IMG/VR virus record: IMGVR_UViG_3300006865_000017
Location: 1 to 43,182 of that record
Direction: 5' to 3' (one strand)
Origin: a virus
DNA length: 43,182 nucleotides
The translations under genes and the position numbers were made by a program. This document shows positions 13,520 to 22,364 of the stretch, piece by piece. Under the pieces are notes generated by a model. That model had not been told where the DNA came from. It saw nothing but the letters and a program-made list of their open reading frames with translations, and searched no databases. The first letter of the stretch is position 1. Each line of letters starts with the position of its first letter.

Positions 13520-15799
13520 ATGCGCAGCCTGCTCGTCGCGCTTCTGACGCTCCTCGCGCACGCGGCATCGCACGCGGCTGGCCCTCCGCGCCTGACAACC
13601 GGAGGCGCGAATGCCGAGGCGTATGCCCCCGGAGACCCCGCGGACTGGGGAGGCGCGCCTCCCACGACCAAGAGCGAGGGCCTCGACAAGATCGTGAACG
13701 AGTGGCTCCGGCTCGACAACGCCGGCTGCGTGACGAAGGCCCCGACGGGCTCCCCGACCGGGGCCGTGACCTGCGAATGCGCGGTCTGCCTACACGCCAC
13801 GACGACGGGGCCGGACTCGCCGTCCCTGTGGGCCTCGATCTCGCCCGGGACCAACAACCAGTGGTTCAACACTGGCGTCTCGCTCGGGGTCGAGGGCCAC
13901 GTCATCGCCAACGAGGGGATCCCGATCGCGCAGCAGGATGCGCTGAACTGCCTAGGTCCCATGGTGGACTGCGTCAACGACGCGGGCAACAACGAGACCG
14001 AGTTGCGCGTGTCGCTGGTCTTCGAGGACGAGGGCGCGGCAGTGACGGAGCGCGCGCGCGTCGACTTCGTCGGCGGCGGGGTCACGGTGTCGGACGTGGG
14101 CGGCGAGACCAGGGTCTCTGTCCCCAGCCCGTTCACGTCGACCGCGACGTCGCTCGCGGAGCTGAAGACCTGCATCGAGACCGCGGTCGCCGCGCGCGAC
14201 TGCCGCATGGCTCCCGGGACGTACAACGGGACGCTCTACGCGGTCCTGCCGAACCTAGGCACCGTGCCGCAGCACCTCACGATCTCGCTCGCAGGGGCGA
14301 CCATCGACCCGGTGGGCGCCGCGGCCGTGAACAATGGCGTCAAGGCCGTGTTCCAGATCCTCCTCAACAACTGGGCGCACGACTCGACGCTTCAGATCGC
14401 CGACGCGCGGATCGAGGGCTCGTCGGATACCGACGAGACCGTCCTCGCCCTGGTGAAGACCGCGGACACGAATGCCAACGCCATCGGCAAGGTGCTCCTG
14501 AGCAACGTGCAGGCGGGCCAGGAGGGCGGAAGCGCGCGCTCGTACCACTACGATCGGCAGGGCGGGACCGGCGCGCAGCTCACGGTGGTGAACAGCGTCT
14601 TCGAGGCCACCGGCTACGTGTTCGAGCACGAATCGGCCGCGGACAACGCCGCCATCGAGATCATGAACTCGAGGTTCCTTGGCGTCGGAGACCGCACCCG
14701 GGCCAACAACATGTGCCTTGGCCTGGGCACGAACCGACCCAGCGCAGGCGCCGACAACGCGTACATCCAGGTGCTCAACTCGCAGCTCCAGAATTGCGGG
14801 GGCGCTTCGCTCGTCGCCTCGACGGTGGCGATGAGCGCTGCGGCCCACCAGCTCGGGACGGGGACCGAAGACGACGTCGTGTTCTTGATCGACGCCAATG
14901 CGGCAGACATGCGGATCCGCGCGACGACCGGGTCGGGAGCCGCCTGGAGCGACGCGCCGATGTTCTTCATGGTCCGCGACCTCCAGCACTCCATCAATGT
15001 GGACGTGGTCGACGAGGGATGCGGAGTATTCGGCGGCAACGGAGGGATCCTCTTCGACGCGGACGTGACGGAGATCAACGGCGACTACCGCGGGCGGGTG
15101 ACCGGCGGCAGCAGCTTCGGGTGCAACATCACCCCGTTCGGGCCCAACATGCTCTCCCTCGACATCGAGGGCTTCCGGGGAGAGGTCGAGGCATTCGGAG
15201 AGGTCTATACCTACCAGGGGCCGACGCTCTTCCGTCGCCGCGTCGACTCTCAGCCGTTCGTGTGGCGCGGATCGGTCGGCGCCGGCGCGTCGCGGAATGC
15301 GATCTCGCTCGCCACCTCGATCGTCGGGGTGAGCCCGACTACCAACAACGCTTGCTTCCTGGCGTCCGGCGCGGGCGCGGCGGCGTGCTCGAGCGAGCTG
15401 TCCGTCTGGATCCCGGTCGACTCGTCGAGGCCGCTCTACATCAACGAGTTCGGGTGCGTCCTCGAAGACCAGGAGGTCACGAACGCCGACGAGGACGACG
15501 CGATCGACACGATCCTCCAGAAGCAGTCGGTGCTCGGCGATGCGACGACCTGGGCGAATGTGACCGCGACGCCTGGGCAGACGGGCAGGATCCGCTGGGT
15601 GGACGACACGCAGACCGAGCGCCACCTCACTGAACTCGGGTATGCCTACGAGCAGGTGACGCGCGGCGCCGTGGTGTTCCCGGCGGGCCAGGTGGCCGCG
15701 CTCAGGGTGCTGGCCCACGTCGAGGTCGACACAGCGCCCACGATCACGAACGGCGCGACGGCGCTGAGAGACAATTGCTGGATCAGGGGGTGGAACTGA
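13520..15799 (+). CDS. Exported beta-helix protein, 759 aa
   Basis: ATG 13520 follows GGGAGG. MRSLLVALLTLLAHAASHAAG is a Sec signal peptide with likely cleavage near residue 20. From about residue 213, after ELKTCIETAVAARDCRMAPGTY, the sequence shows right-handed beta-helix character with repeated N-x-x-F or V-N-S turns (VNSVFEATG, MNSRFLGVG, LNSQLQNCG), as in pectate-lyase-like tailspikes. A C-terminal about 100-residue domain ends DNCWIRGWN. It is probably a polysaccharide-binding or degrading surface protein. A signal peptide on a tailspike-type protein is unusual. It ends with a TGATG overlap with the next gene. Confidence 0.75.
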   Translation: MRSLLVALLTLLAHAASHAAGPPRLTTGGANAEAYAPGDPADWGGAPPTTKSEGLDKIVNEWLRLDNAGCVTKAPTGSPTGAVTCECAVCLHATTTGPDSPSLWASISPGTNNQWFNTGVSLGVEGHVIANEGIPIAQQDALNCLGPMVDCVNDAGNNETELRVSLVFEDEGAAVTERARVDFVGGGVTVSDVGGETRVSVPSPFTSTATSLAELKTCIETAVAARDCRMAPGTYNGTLYAVLPNLGTVPQHLTISLAGATIDPVGAAAVNNGVKAVFQILLNNWAHDSTLQIADARIEGSSDTDETVLALVKTADTNANAIGKVLLSNVQAGQEGGSARSYHYDRQGGTGAQLTVVNSVFEATGYVFEHESAADNAAIEIMNSRFLGVGDRTRANNMCLGLGTNRPSAGADNAYIQVLNSQLQNCGGASLVASTVAMSAAAHQLGTGTEDDVVFLIDANAADMRIRATTGSGAAWSDAPMFFMVRDLQHSINVDVVDEGCGVFGGNGGILFDADVTEINGDYRGRVTGGSSFGCNITPFGPNMLSLDIEGFRGEVEAFGEVYTYQGPTLFRRRVDSQPFVWRGSVGAGASRNAISLATSIVGVSPTTNNACFLASGAGAAACSSELSVWIPVDSSRPLYINEFGCVLEDQEVTNADEDDAIDTILQKQSVLGDATTWANVTATPGQTGRIRWVDDTQTERHLTELGYAYEQVTRGAVVFPAGQVAALRVLAHVEVDTAPTITNGATALRDNCWIRGWN

Positions 15800-18700
15800 T
15801 GCGGCAGGCGGCCTGGGCCCTTCTTGCCTCGCTGACGCTGGCGCTCGCCAGCGCGGCTCACGGTGCGCGCGGGCTGCTGGTGCCTGCGCAGGTCACCTCG
15901 TTCGAGGTCCAGACGACGCAGACGAACGGAGGCATGGTCCCGAGCCTCACGAGTCACAGCCTAGGCATCGAGCACGACTGCCGCCTGCGAAAGTTTTTCG
16001 TCCGAACGATCTGCGCCGAAACCCCCGAGGCCCCCAGCGACACGGTCGAAACTGGCGGCGACCTCGTCGATGCGAACCCGAACGACGGCGACGGTTGCCG
16101 CACCGAGTACGACCTCGCGAATGTGTGCCAGAGGAACGTCGCCGGCACGGTGAGCGACACGATCATCGTCTACCACAAGGTCGGGAACGTGAAGCTCCCG
16201 GCGGTCACCTACGGCAAGGCGGTGACGGCGACGGAGGCGGCGGCGATGAGCATCGCGTTCGCCGCCGTGCTCCCTTCGCCGGTCGGGGTCGCGCCCTTCT
16301 CCCCCGTGCTCGGGCTCTCTGCGCTCGGCGGCACGGTCCCCGTGGTCTGGGACTTCGACTGCAACGGCGACGGGTCGTTCGAGACGCAGCACGGTCACAG
16401 CGGGAAGCAGTTCAACGCGGCGCCGTGCGGATCCTACACGGAAGGGCTCTACGCCATCGGGGCGCGCGTCTGCGACGAAGCCGGCGTCGGCTGCGGGACG
16501 GCCCAGGTTCAGATTGTCGTCGAGGCGCCCGCCCCGGAGCCGGCCTGCCGCGACGGTCTCGACAACGACGGGGACGGTCTGCGCGACTACCCGAGCGACC
16601 CCGGCTGCGCGAGCCCGGACTCGCCGAGCGAGTCGCCGGAGTGCAGCGACGGGCTCGACAACGACGCGGACGGGGCCGTCGACGGCGTCGACGCCGACTG
16701 CTCCTCCCCCTTCGACCAGAGCGAGCACGGGAGCGTGCAGGCCGTGTGCTCGAACACGCTCGACGACGATGGAGACACGCTCGTCGACGCGGCCGATCCC
16801 GGGTGCCCGGACGCAGCCGGGACCAAGGAGAACCCGCGCTGCAACAACGGAACCGACGACGACGACGACGAGCAGGTCGACTACCCGAGCGATTCGGGGT
16901 GCTACGGACCCTCGGACGACGACGAGACCGGCCCCGTCGGCACCGGCGCGATCTTCGAAGAGAGGTTCGACGCGGCCAACGTAGGGACGATCGCGAGCCA
17001 CTTCGGGAGCTGTTGCCAGGGGACGACCGGGATCAGTGTCATCACCGGCGCTGGGAACACCAGGCCGGGGGCCGCAGACGGACAGGCGATCCGCATGGCG
17101 GCGAACGGGTCGTCGTACCTCTACAAGAGGCTGCCGCAGGACTACGGCCGCATCTACATGCGCGTCTGGCTGAGGTACGGGGCCGGCTCGAGCGCGGGCC
17201 ACCCTGGCATCGTCGTGGGCGGCTACTCGCCTCCGACAGTGTTCCCTCAGGGCGACTCGGGCTGGAAGGGGTACCGCGATCCTGCATTCGGAGGCGACGG
17301 CAGCAAGCTGTTCACATTCGCCTACGAGCTGCGGCCGGACAGCCAGCTCGACTTCTACGCGAACTTCGTCGGCATGGCCGGTCCGGCGTTCCTAGGCCCC
17401 GGGACCGAGGGCGCCGGATACTTCGGTCGGTCGTTCCTGTCGGCGCCCATCCCCTCGTACTCCAACCCTCCCGGCACGGCCTGGCGGTGCGTCGAGGTGA
17501 TGGTCAAGCCGAACACGACGCCGGCCGGAACCGACGGGGAGATCGCGGCTTGGATCGACGGCCTCCTCGTCGAGCACTTCAGGCCGGGCGCTCCCACGGG
17601 ATCGTTCAACGCCGCGGGCGATTGGATCACGGGCGCGGGATCGCCGTTCCCCGGGTTGCAGATCCGCGACGAGACGACTTACGGCGTGAACTTCATGAAG
17701 GTCCAGAACTACCAGTCCGGCGGGACGCTGGACGTGGACGACCTGGTCGTGAGCGCCGAGCGTGTCGGTTGCGGCGCTCCTGCGCCCGCGGCGTTCTTCG
17801 AGGTGTCGCCCAGCTCGTTCTCGGCGTCGAGCGTCGTCGGGCAGCCCTCATCGCCGACGCGGACGCTGACCGTGACCAACACCGGCGGCGCCACAGGTAC
17901 GTACTCGATCACGCCGCGCTCCGCGCTGGCGGCTCCCTTCGCCAGCATCACGAACCAGACGGCGACGCTCGCGCCCGGCCAGTCGATCGCGGTGACCTAC
18001 GCCTTCAACGCCTCGGGCCTGACCCCGCAGACCTACTCGTTGCTGGCGGACCTGACCAACCCCGCGAACGCGGCGAACGCGGTGCTCATCACCGCCACCT
18101 ACACCGTGACGCCTACGTCTACGGGGGCCTCGTGCGGCTCGAGCTACGAGCAGCGCGCGTGCGACCTGATGTCCGACGCCGACCCGAGCACGGTCGTCAC
18201 CTGCGCGGAGAAGCTCGATCGCGACACCACGCCGTACCACGAGACCGGCCTAGGCGGCTGGATGAACGACTCGCTCCAGTGGACGACCGGACCCGAGCCT
18301 AGGCTGAAGGCGCTGTTCCCGAACGTCGACACGCCGCAGGCGTGCAGGCATCCGGGGTTCAACGCAGTGTGGGACACCGGCAATGCGAAGCGCTACCGAA
18401 CCGTGACGGGATCGTCCGTGGGCCTGCCCCAGGTCTCCAGGCTCTTGCAGGTCAACATGGAGGGCGGGCCGACCAGCGTCTATCTGTACGACTGGTTCGA
18501 CGAGACGTTCGAGGATCGCACCTACTGCGGCCGTGCCTACGTCCAGTATTCGGCCGGCACGAAGCCGCCGAAGGAGGGCTGCGCCGACGGCGGGTCGCCG
18601 TGCATCCCCGACTCGAGCCCGGGCGCGGCGCACAAGGGGCCCTCGTGGCGCGCGATCTTCACCACCAGCGGGCCTCAGGACAACCAGGGCACGCCCGGCG

Positions 18701-21297
18701 CGCCGAACGTCGAGTTCACCTTCGACAACCTCGCGCCCGTCCTGAACGTGAACGGGACGGCACAGCAGGATCAGGACCCGGCGCTTGCGGACTTCCGGCT
18801 CGCGCCCCAGAACTCCGCAGGGAACGACTGGTGGACAGGGTCCGACCCGCTGAACGCGCCGCGCGTCGCCGGTCGCGCCATGAAGCTGAAGGACTGCATC
18901 GACTCGCTATGCCGGGTCGAGATGTGCTTCGACCATCGGCAGGATGATCGCCTGAGAGCGCGCCTGCGCATCACGAGGGTCGACAACGGCGAGTTCGGGC
19001 AGTGGGAAGAGGTCGGCGATCGGGTGAGCCCCGGCATCGTGCCCCGCACGGGATGGTTCTTCGGGCCCATCACCGTTGCGGACGACGCGAACACGACCGC
19101 GGGCCTGTATAGGCTCTACACGCACTTGCTATCGGCGAAGGTCCCGCTCAACGAGTCGTACTGGCTCGGTGCTGCGTGCGAGGTCGAGGGTGGCTGCGGC
19201 GGGCAGCCCGAGCCGCTCAAGGTGCTCGGGTTCGGCGACGAGATTACCCAGGGGTGGGACTACGGGTCGCTGTTCCCTGCGGAGTGGGCGAGGATCGACC
19301 GCGGGAAGCCCGGGGAGACGGCCGCGGCCGGCGCATCGCGGTTCCTCGATGCCGGCCTCGCCAGCGGGTGCGCCGACGCGGCTTCGACCACCTGCTCTTA
19401 CGCGAACACCATCGCGCAGCACCCGGACGTTGACGTCGTCGTCGTCGGCTGGGGAACTCACGACGCGAAGCTCTACGGCGCATCCGGCGGCAGCCAGCTC
19501 TGCGAGTGGGACATCCGCACTTGCAGCACCACGACCGGCATCGACTCCTACGCGGAGAGCATGCACGACGTGCTTCAGGCGATCGAAGACTCGGGGCGCG
19601 CGGCAGTGGTGCTGATCCCTCCCCCGGTCTACGGCACGCACGGAGGCGTCGACTACGTCACCGCGGTCGAGCGCGGGTCCGACATCCGCAAGATCGCGAT
19701 GGCCGAGGCGGTCGAGCACGGGTTCACCTGGGCCGATCTATGGGGCGTCTGGCAGGCCCAGGTCGAGCCGTGGGACTGGTACCAGCCCAGTTGCACTGCG
19801 CCGGACGCTGCGAACCCTCCTGCGGACTGCGTGCTGTTCGCCGGGAACGTTCCGGCCATGGATGCCGCATCCGCCGAGGTGAAGAAGGCGATCGAGGATG
19901 CGTGGAGGCTTCACACGCTCCCGATCGTCTCCCCGATCGGGAGCGACGACGCGGCCATCGAGGCCGCGCTCGGCATCTGCGACGGCCTAGACGGGTGCGA
20001 GCTGCGGCTGCCCGCCGGGACGTACTCGGGCCTACAGATCGACGGCTCTAGGATGCGAGCCACCCTGTTGCCTAGGGGGCTGCGCATCCGAGGGGCCGGC
20101 CGCGGCGCGACGATCCTGGCGTACCGAGAGGACGGCCAGGCGACGCACGCGCTGATCCACAACGACGCGACGCCCGACTACTTCTCGATCCGAGACCTCA
20201 CGTTCGATGGCCGAAGGCTGTCGGCACAGATGAGCGTCAACTGCGTTCCGCAGCAGGTGAGCGTCGGGCTCTCCCCGAAGCGATGCGCCGGGGGGAACCT
20301 CCACACTGCGGTTTCGTTCAATTCCCCTGCCAATGCGCTGAAGCGGCGCCAGGGGATCGCGCGCGTCGACTTCCTCGACTGGCCGAACGCCGGCCTGATC
20401 GTCGAGAACCTGGAGCAGGGCGGGTTCGCGGATCTCGTGTTCCGGCGGATTGGCTGCTCGGACCGCACCGCCTTCGGCGCGACGCAGCCATTCGTCGGGT
20501 GCCACGCAAGCTGGGGGACCGATCCCGGGCCGAACACCACGACCCAGGCCGGCCACGGGATGCACATCAGCCGGATCTCGAGGACGATCGGCGTCATCCG
20601 CGTCGAGGTGGAGGCTTCGACGAAATACTCGATCGAGACCGGGAATCTGGCGGGCGTCTCGGTCGGGGACGTCCCTGCGTTCGAGAGCACGCAGGACATC
20701 TTCGTCGGCTGGACGACCCACAAGAACACGGCGACCGGCTTCACGATGCGCAGCCCGCGCACCACCTTCTACGACTTCTCGATGACCCAGGATCTCACAA
20801 AGCCGCACTGGTGGGCCACCGGGATCGACGGTGGGACCGGGCTCAACATCTTCGATTGGGTGTGGTCCGGGAAGGCGCTCAACGGATACGTGGAGTCGCT
20901 CGGGGCCGGGCTCTCGACGCGCAACGAGAGCCAGCCCAGCCGGCCGAGCGAGATGTACCTCCGCAACGTGGACTTCGCGCGACCTTGCCTACAGGACGTG
21001 GCGACCTCCGGCGCCTTGCAGCTCATGCCCACGTCGGCGTCGCCCAGGGACATCGGCGTGCTTCGCATGGAGGAGGTCCGGGTCGCAGTCGACTCGAACA
21101 ACTACTGCGCGCTCGCCGCGGACGCGCACAGAATCGACCAGCTCATCGTCGATGGCTTCGAGGTGGACGGCGGCTCGCAGGGTGCCGACGTGCTGGTTCG
21201 AGACACGGTCGAGGCGGGCTCGATCGACGGATGCACGCTACTCAATGGAGCGCAGATCACGAACCAGAGCCCGGGCGTGGCGGGGGACTGCGTGTGA
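15799..21297 (+). CDS. Giant exported mosaic surface protein, 1832 aa
   Basis: ATG 15799 overlaps the previous stop. MRQAAWALLASLTLALASAA is a Sec signal peptide. Domains in order: PKD-like (about 158-244, WDFDCNGDG); four DGLDNDGDG-type calcium-binding repeats ending in Cys (about 249-368); laminin-G/concanavalin-like region (about 383-657); Ig-like module (about 668-770); a second lectin-like region (about 778-1131); an SGNH-hydrolase-like domain (about 1135-1374); and a pectate-lyase-type beta-helix (about 1378-1832, DDAAIEAAL...LPAGTY). In the SGNH domain the GDS serine is replaced (G1146-D1147-E1148), and the block III N is H1221. The role is likely recognition of host or environmental glycans. 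Confidence 0.8.
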   Translation: MRQAAWALLASLTLALASAAHGARGLLVPAQVTSFEVQTTQTNGGMVPSLTSHSLGIEHDCRLRKFFVRTICAETPEAPSDTVETGGDLVDANPNDGDGCRTEYDLANVCQRNVAGTVSDTIIVYHKVGNVKLPAVTYGKAVTATEAAAMSIAFAAVLPSPVGVAPFSPVLGLSALGGTVPVVWDFDCNGDGSFETQHGHSGKQFNAAPCGSYTEGLYAIGARVCDEAGVGCGTAQVQIVVEAPAPEPACRDGLDNDGDGLRDYPSDPGCASPDSPSESPECSDGLDNDADGAVDGVDADCSSPFDQSEHGSVQAVCSNTLDDDGDTLVDAADPGCPDAAGTKENPRCNNGTDDDDDEQVDYPSDSGCYGPSDDDETGPVGTGAIFEERFDAANVGTIASHFGSCCQGTTGISVITGAGNTRPGAADGQAIRMAANGSSYLYKRLPQDYGRIYMRVWLRYGAGSSAGHPGIVVGGYSPPTVFPQGDSGWKGYRDPAFGGDGSKLFTFAYELRPDSQLDFYANFVGMAGPAFLGPGTEGAGYFGRSFLSAPIPSYSNPPGTAWRCVEVMVKPNTTPAGTDGEIAAWIDGLLVEHFRPGAPTGSFNAAGDWITGAGSPFPGLQIRDETTYGVNFMKVQNYQSGGTLDVDDLVVSAERVGCGAPAPAAFFEVSPSSFSASSVVGQPSSPTRTLTVTNTGGATGTYSITPRSALAAPFASITNQTATLAPGQSIAVTYAFNASGLTPQTYSLLADLTNPANAANAVLITATYTVTPTSTGASCGSSYEQRACDLMSDADPSTVVTCAEKLDRDTTPYHETGLGGWMNDSLQWTTGPEPRLKALFPNVDTPQACRHPGFNAVWDTGNAKRYRTVTGSSVGLPQVSRLLQVNMEGGPTSVYLYDWFDETFEDRTYCGRAYVQYSAGTKPPKEGCADGGSPCIPDSSPGAAHKGPSWRAIFTTSGPQDNQGTPGAPNVEFTFDNLAPVLNVNGTAQQDQDPALADFRLAPQNSAGNDWWTGSDPLNAPRVAGRAMKLKDCIDSLCRVEMCFDHRQDDRLRARLRITRVDNGEFGQWEEVGDRVSPGIVPRTGWFFGPITVADDANTTAGLYRLYTHLLSAKVPLNESYWLGAACEVEGGCGGQPEPLKVLGFGDEITQGWDYGSLFPAEWARIDRGKPGETAAAGASRFLDAGLASGCADAASTTCSYANTIAQHPDVDVVVVGWGTHDAKLYGASGGSQLCEWDIRTCSTTTGIDSYAESMHDVLQAIEDSGRAAVVLIPPPVYGTHGGVDYVTAVERGSDIRKIAMAEAVEHGFTWADLWGVWQAQVEPWDWYQPSCTAPDAANPPADCVLFAGNVPAMDAASAEVKKAIEDAWRLHTLPIVSPIGSDDAAIEAALGICDGLDGCELRLPAGTYSGLQIDGSRMRATLLPRGLRIRGAGRGATILAYREDGQATHALIHNDATPDYFSIRDLTFDGRRLSAQMSVNCVPQQVSVGLSPKRCAGGNLHTAVSFNSPANALKRRQGIARVDFLDWPNAGLIVENLEQGGFADLVFRRIGCSDRTAFGATQPFVGCHASWGTDPGPNTTTQAGHGMHISRISRTIGVIRVEVEASTKYSIETGNLAGVSVGDVPAFESTQDIFVGWTTHKNTATGFTMRSPRTTFYDFSMTQDLTKPHWWATGIDGGTGLNIFDWVWSGKALNGYVESLGAGLSTRNESQPSRPSEMYLRNVDFARPCLQDVATSGALQLMPTSASPRDIGVLRMEEVRVAVDSNNYCALAADAHRIDQLIVDGFEVDGGSQGADVLVRDTVEAGSIDGCTLLNGAQITNQSPGVAGDCV

Positions 21298-21569
21298 CCT
21301 CTCCGATCAGCCTAGTCAAGGACGCGATCTCGCACGTGGAAGTCCAGAGATCCAACGGCGCCAACGGCGACGGCGGGCTAACCATCCGAATCAGCAGCAG
21401 GGGGGTGTTCGTGTTGCTGCTCGTGGCGGTCGGCCTGAGCATCTGGAACAGCCTGGAGCTTCGCGGCATGCGGCGCGAGCTGACGCGCATCCACAAGCAG
21501 CAGATCGCGATGGCGCAGGCCACCGGGGTCCCGGTGACGTCCGGGCCCGACGAAGAGCGCGGCACTTGA
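21294..21569 (+). CDS. Small membrane protein with coiled coil, 91 aa
   Basis: GTG 21294 overlaps the previous stop (GTGA). After about 40 polar residues there is one transmembrane helix (GVFVLLLVAVGLSIW), then an amphipathic charged helix (RGMRRELTRIHKQQIAMAQA) and a short acidic tail. An N-in, C-periplasmic topology with coiled coil resembles inner-spanin-like or membrane-tether proteins, but the usual lysis neighbours are absent. It might anchor or chaperone the exported giant protein encoded upstream. Function unproven. Confidence 0.55.
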   Translation: MTSPISLVKDAISHVEVQRSNGANGDGGLTIRISSRGVFVLLLVAVGLSIWNSLELRGMRRELTRIHKQQIAMAQATGVPVTSGPDEERGT

Positions 21570-21588
21570 GCAAGGCGGAGGGAGGGCG

Positions 21589-22332
21589 TTGAACTACCAG
21601 AAGATCGAACAGGAGGCGCTCGATTTCCTGAACGCCCAGTTCGCGGAGATCACGAACTGGCAGCGCGCGTGGACCAACGGCGGGCGGCGCGAGATCCAGC
21701 GCCTCTACGACTTCCCCGAGGCGCTCAAGCTCTACCCCGACGAGGACGCGATCGGGACGACCTTCAAGCTCGAGGCGGGGAACCGGAGGCTCGTGATGCC
21801 CGCCACCTTCAAGGCGTTCCGGTCGAAGCGCGGCGACCTCTGGCGCGTCGAGGGGGCGAACGGAGATCATGTGCCGCTCGAGCGCATGGAGTACGAGGAC
21901 ATCGTGGAGCGCTACGACCTAGGCGCCAGCGGGGTGCCCGAGGCGTTCCACATGACCTGGTCTCCGGACGGGTCCGGCCTCGTGACGGTGGACTGCTACC
22001 CGAAGCCGAGCGCGGAAACCCCGCTTCGCGCGCACGCCTACTTCTACCTGGAGGACCTGCCCGATGGAGACGTGTCCTCCTACGAGGACTTCATCTCGCG
22101 GCTCGACCCGTTTCTCGTGCGCGACTACATCGTGCGCGAGGCGCTCATCAAGCTCGAGATGTGGGACTCGGCTTCGCAGCTTTCGCAGTCGATGAGCAAC
22201 CGCGCTCTGGCGCTCCAGAAGGACGCCAAGGTCCGCGAGCTGGAGCGATCCGGGTCGCTGGTGCCGCGGCTCCGCGTGGCAGAGAGGGGAACCTCGCGCG
22301 AGATGGGGTATCCCTTCTGGGGCAAGGCGTAG
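21589..22332 (+). CDS. Head-tail adaptor-like protein, 247 aa
   Basis: TTG 21589 follows GGAGGGAGGG. The protein begins NYQKIEQEALDFLNAQFAEITNW and continues with helices and beta segments: RLYDFPEALKLYPDED, VDCYPKPSAETPLRAHAYFYLEDLP, LRVAERG. This pattern (helical start, YP-P motif before a short beta strand) matches the podovirus adaptor family, such as SU10-type adaptors, which bind the portal and form the first tail ring. The stop codon is the left part of a 20-bp perfect palindrome centred on CCTAGG. Confidence 0.7.
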   Translation: MNYQKIEQEALDFLNAQFAEITNWQRAWTNGGRREIQRLYDFPEALKLYPDEDAIGTTFKLEAGNRRLVMPATFKAFRSKRGDLWRVEGANGDHVPLERMEYEDIVERYDLGASGVPEAFHMTWSPDGSGLVTVDCYPKPSAETPLRAHAYFYLEDLPDGDVSSYEDFISRLDPFLVRDYIVREALIKLEMWDSASQLSQSMSNRALALQKDAKVRELERSGSLVPRLRVAERGTSREMGYPFWGKA

Positions 22333-22345
22333 CCTAGGCTACGCC
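22326..22345. repeat. 20-bp perfect palindrome GGCGTAGCCTAGGCTACGCC
   Basis: The palindrome spans the adaptor stop codon (TAG at 22330-22332) and is centred on CCTAGG. As RNA it would form a self-complementary hairpin with virtually no loop. As DNA it is an extended form of the dispersed CCTAGG motif and may be a high-affinity version of whatever site that motif represents. Confidence 0.9.
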
Positions 22346-22364
22346 GAGAGAGGGGGAGGGGGCC

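Noticed and set aside
13066-15633. 855-codon plus-strand open frame overlapping the beta-helix gene
   Set aside because: It is extremely Arg-rich with GC-skewed shadow composition; the alternative frame has a signal peptide, a ribosome site and beta-helix features.
14255-15718. 487-codon minus-strand open frame
   Set aside because: Antisense shadow of the beta-helix gene in high-GC DNA; no ribosome site or recognisable protein pattern.
19201-19920. Active SGNH/GDSL esterase
   Set aside because: The serine of the GDS motif is replaced by Glu and block III is altered, so activity is not supported.
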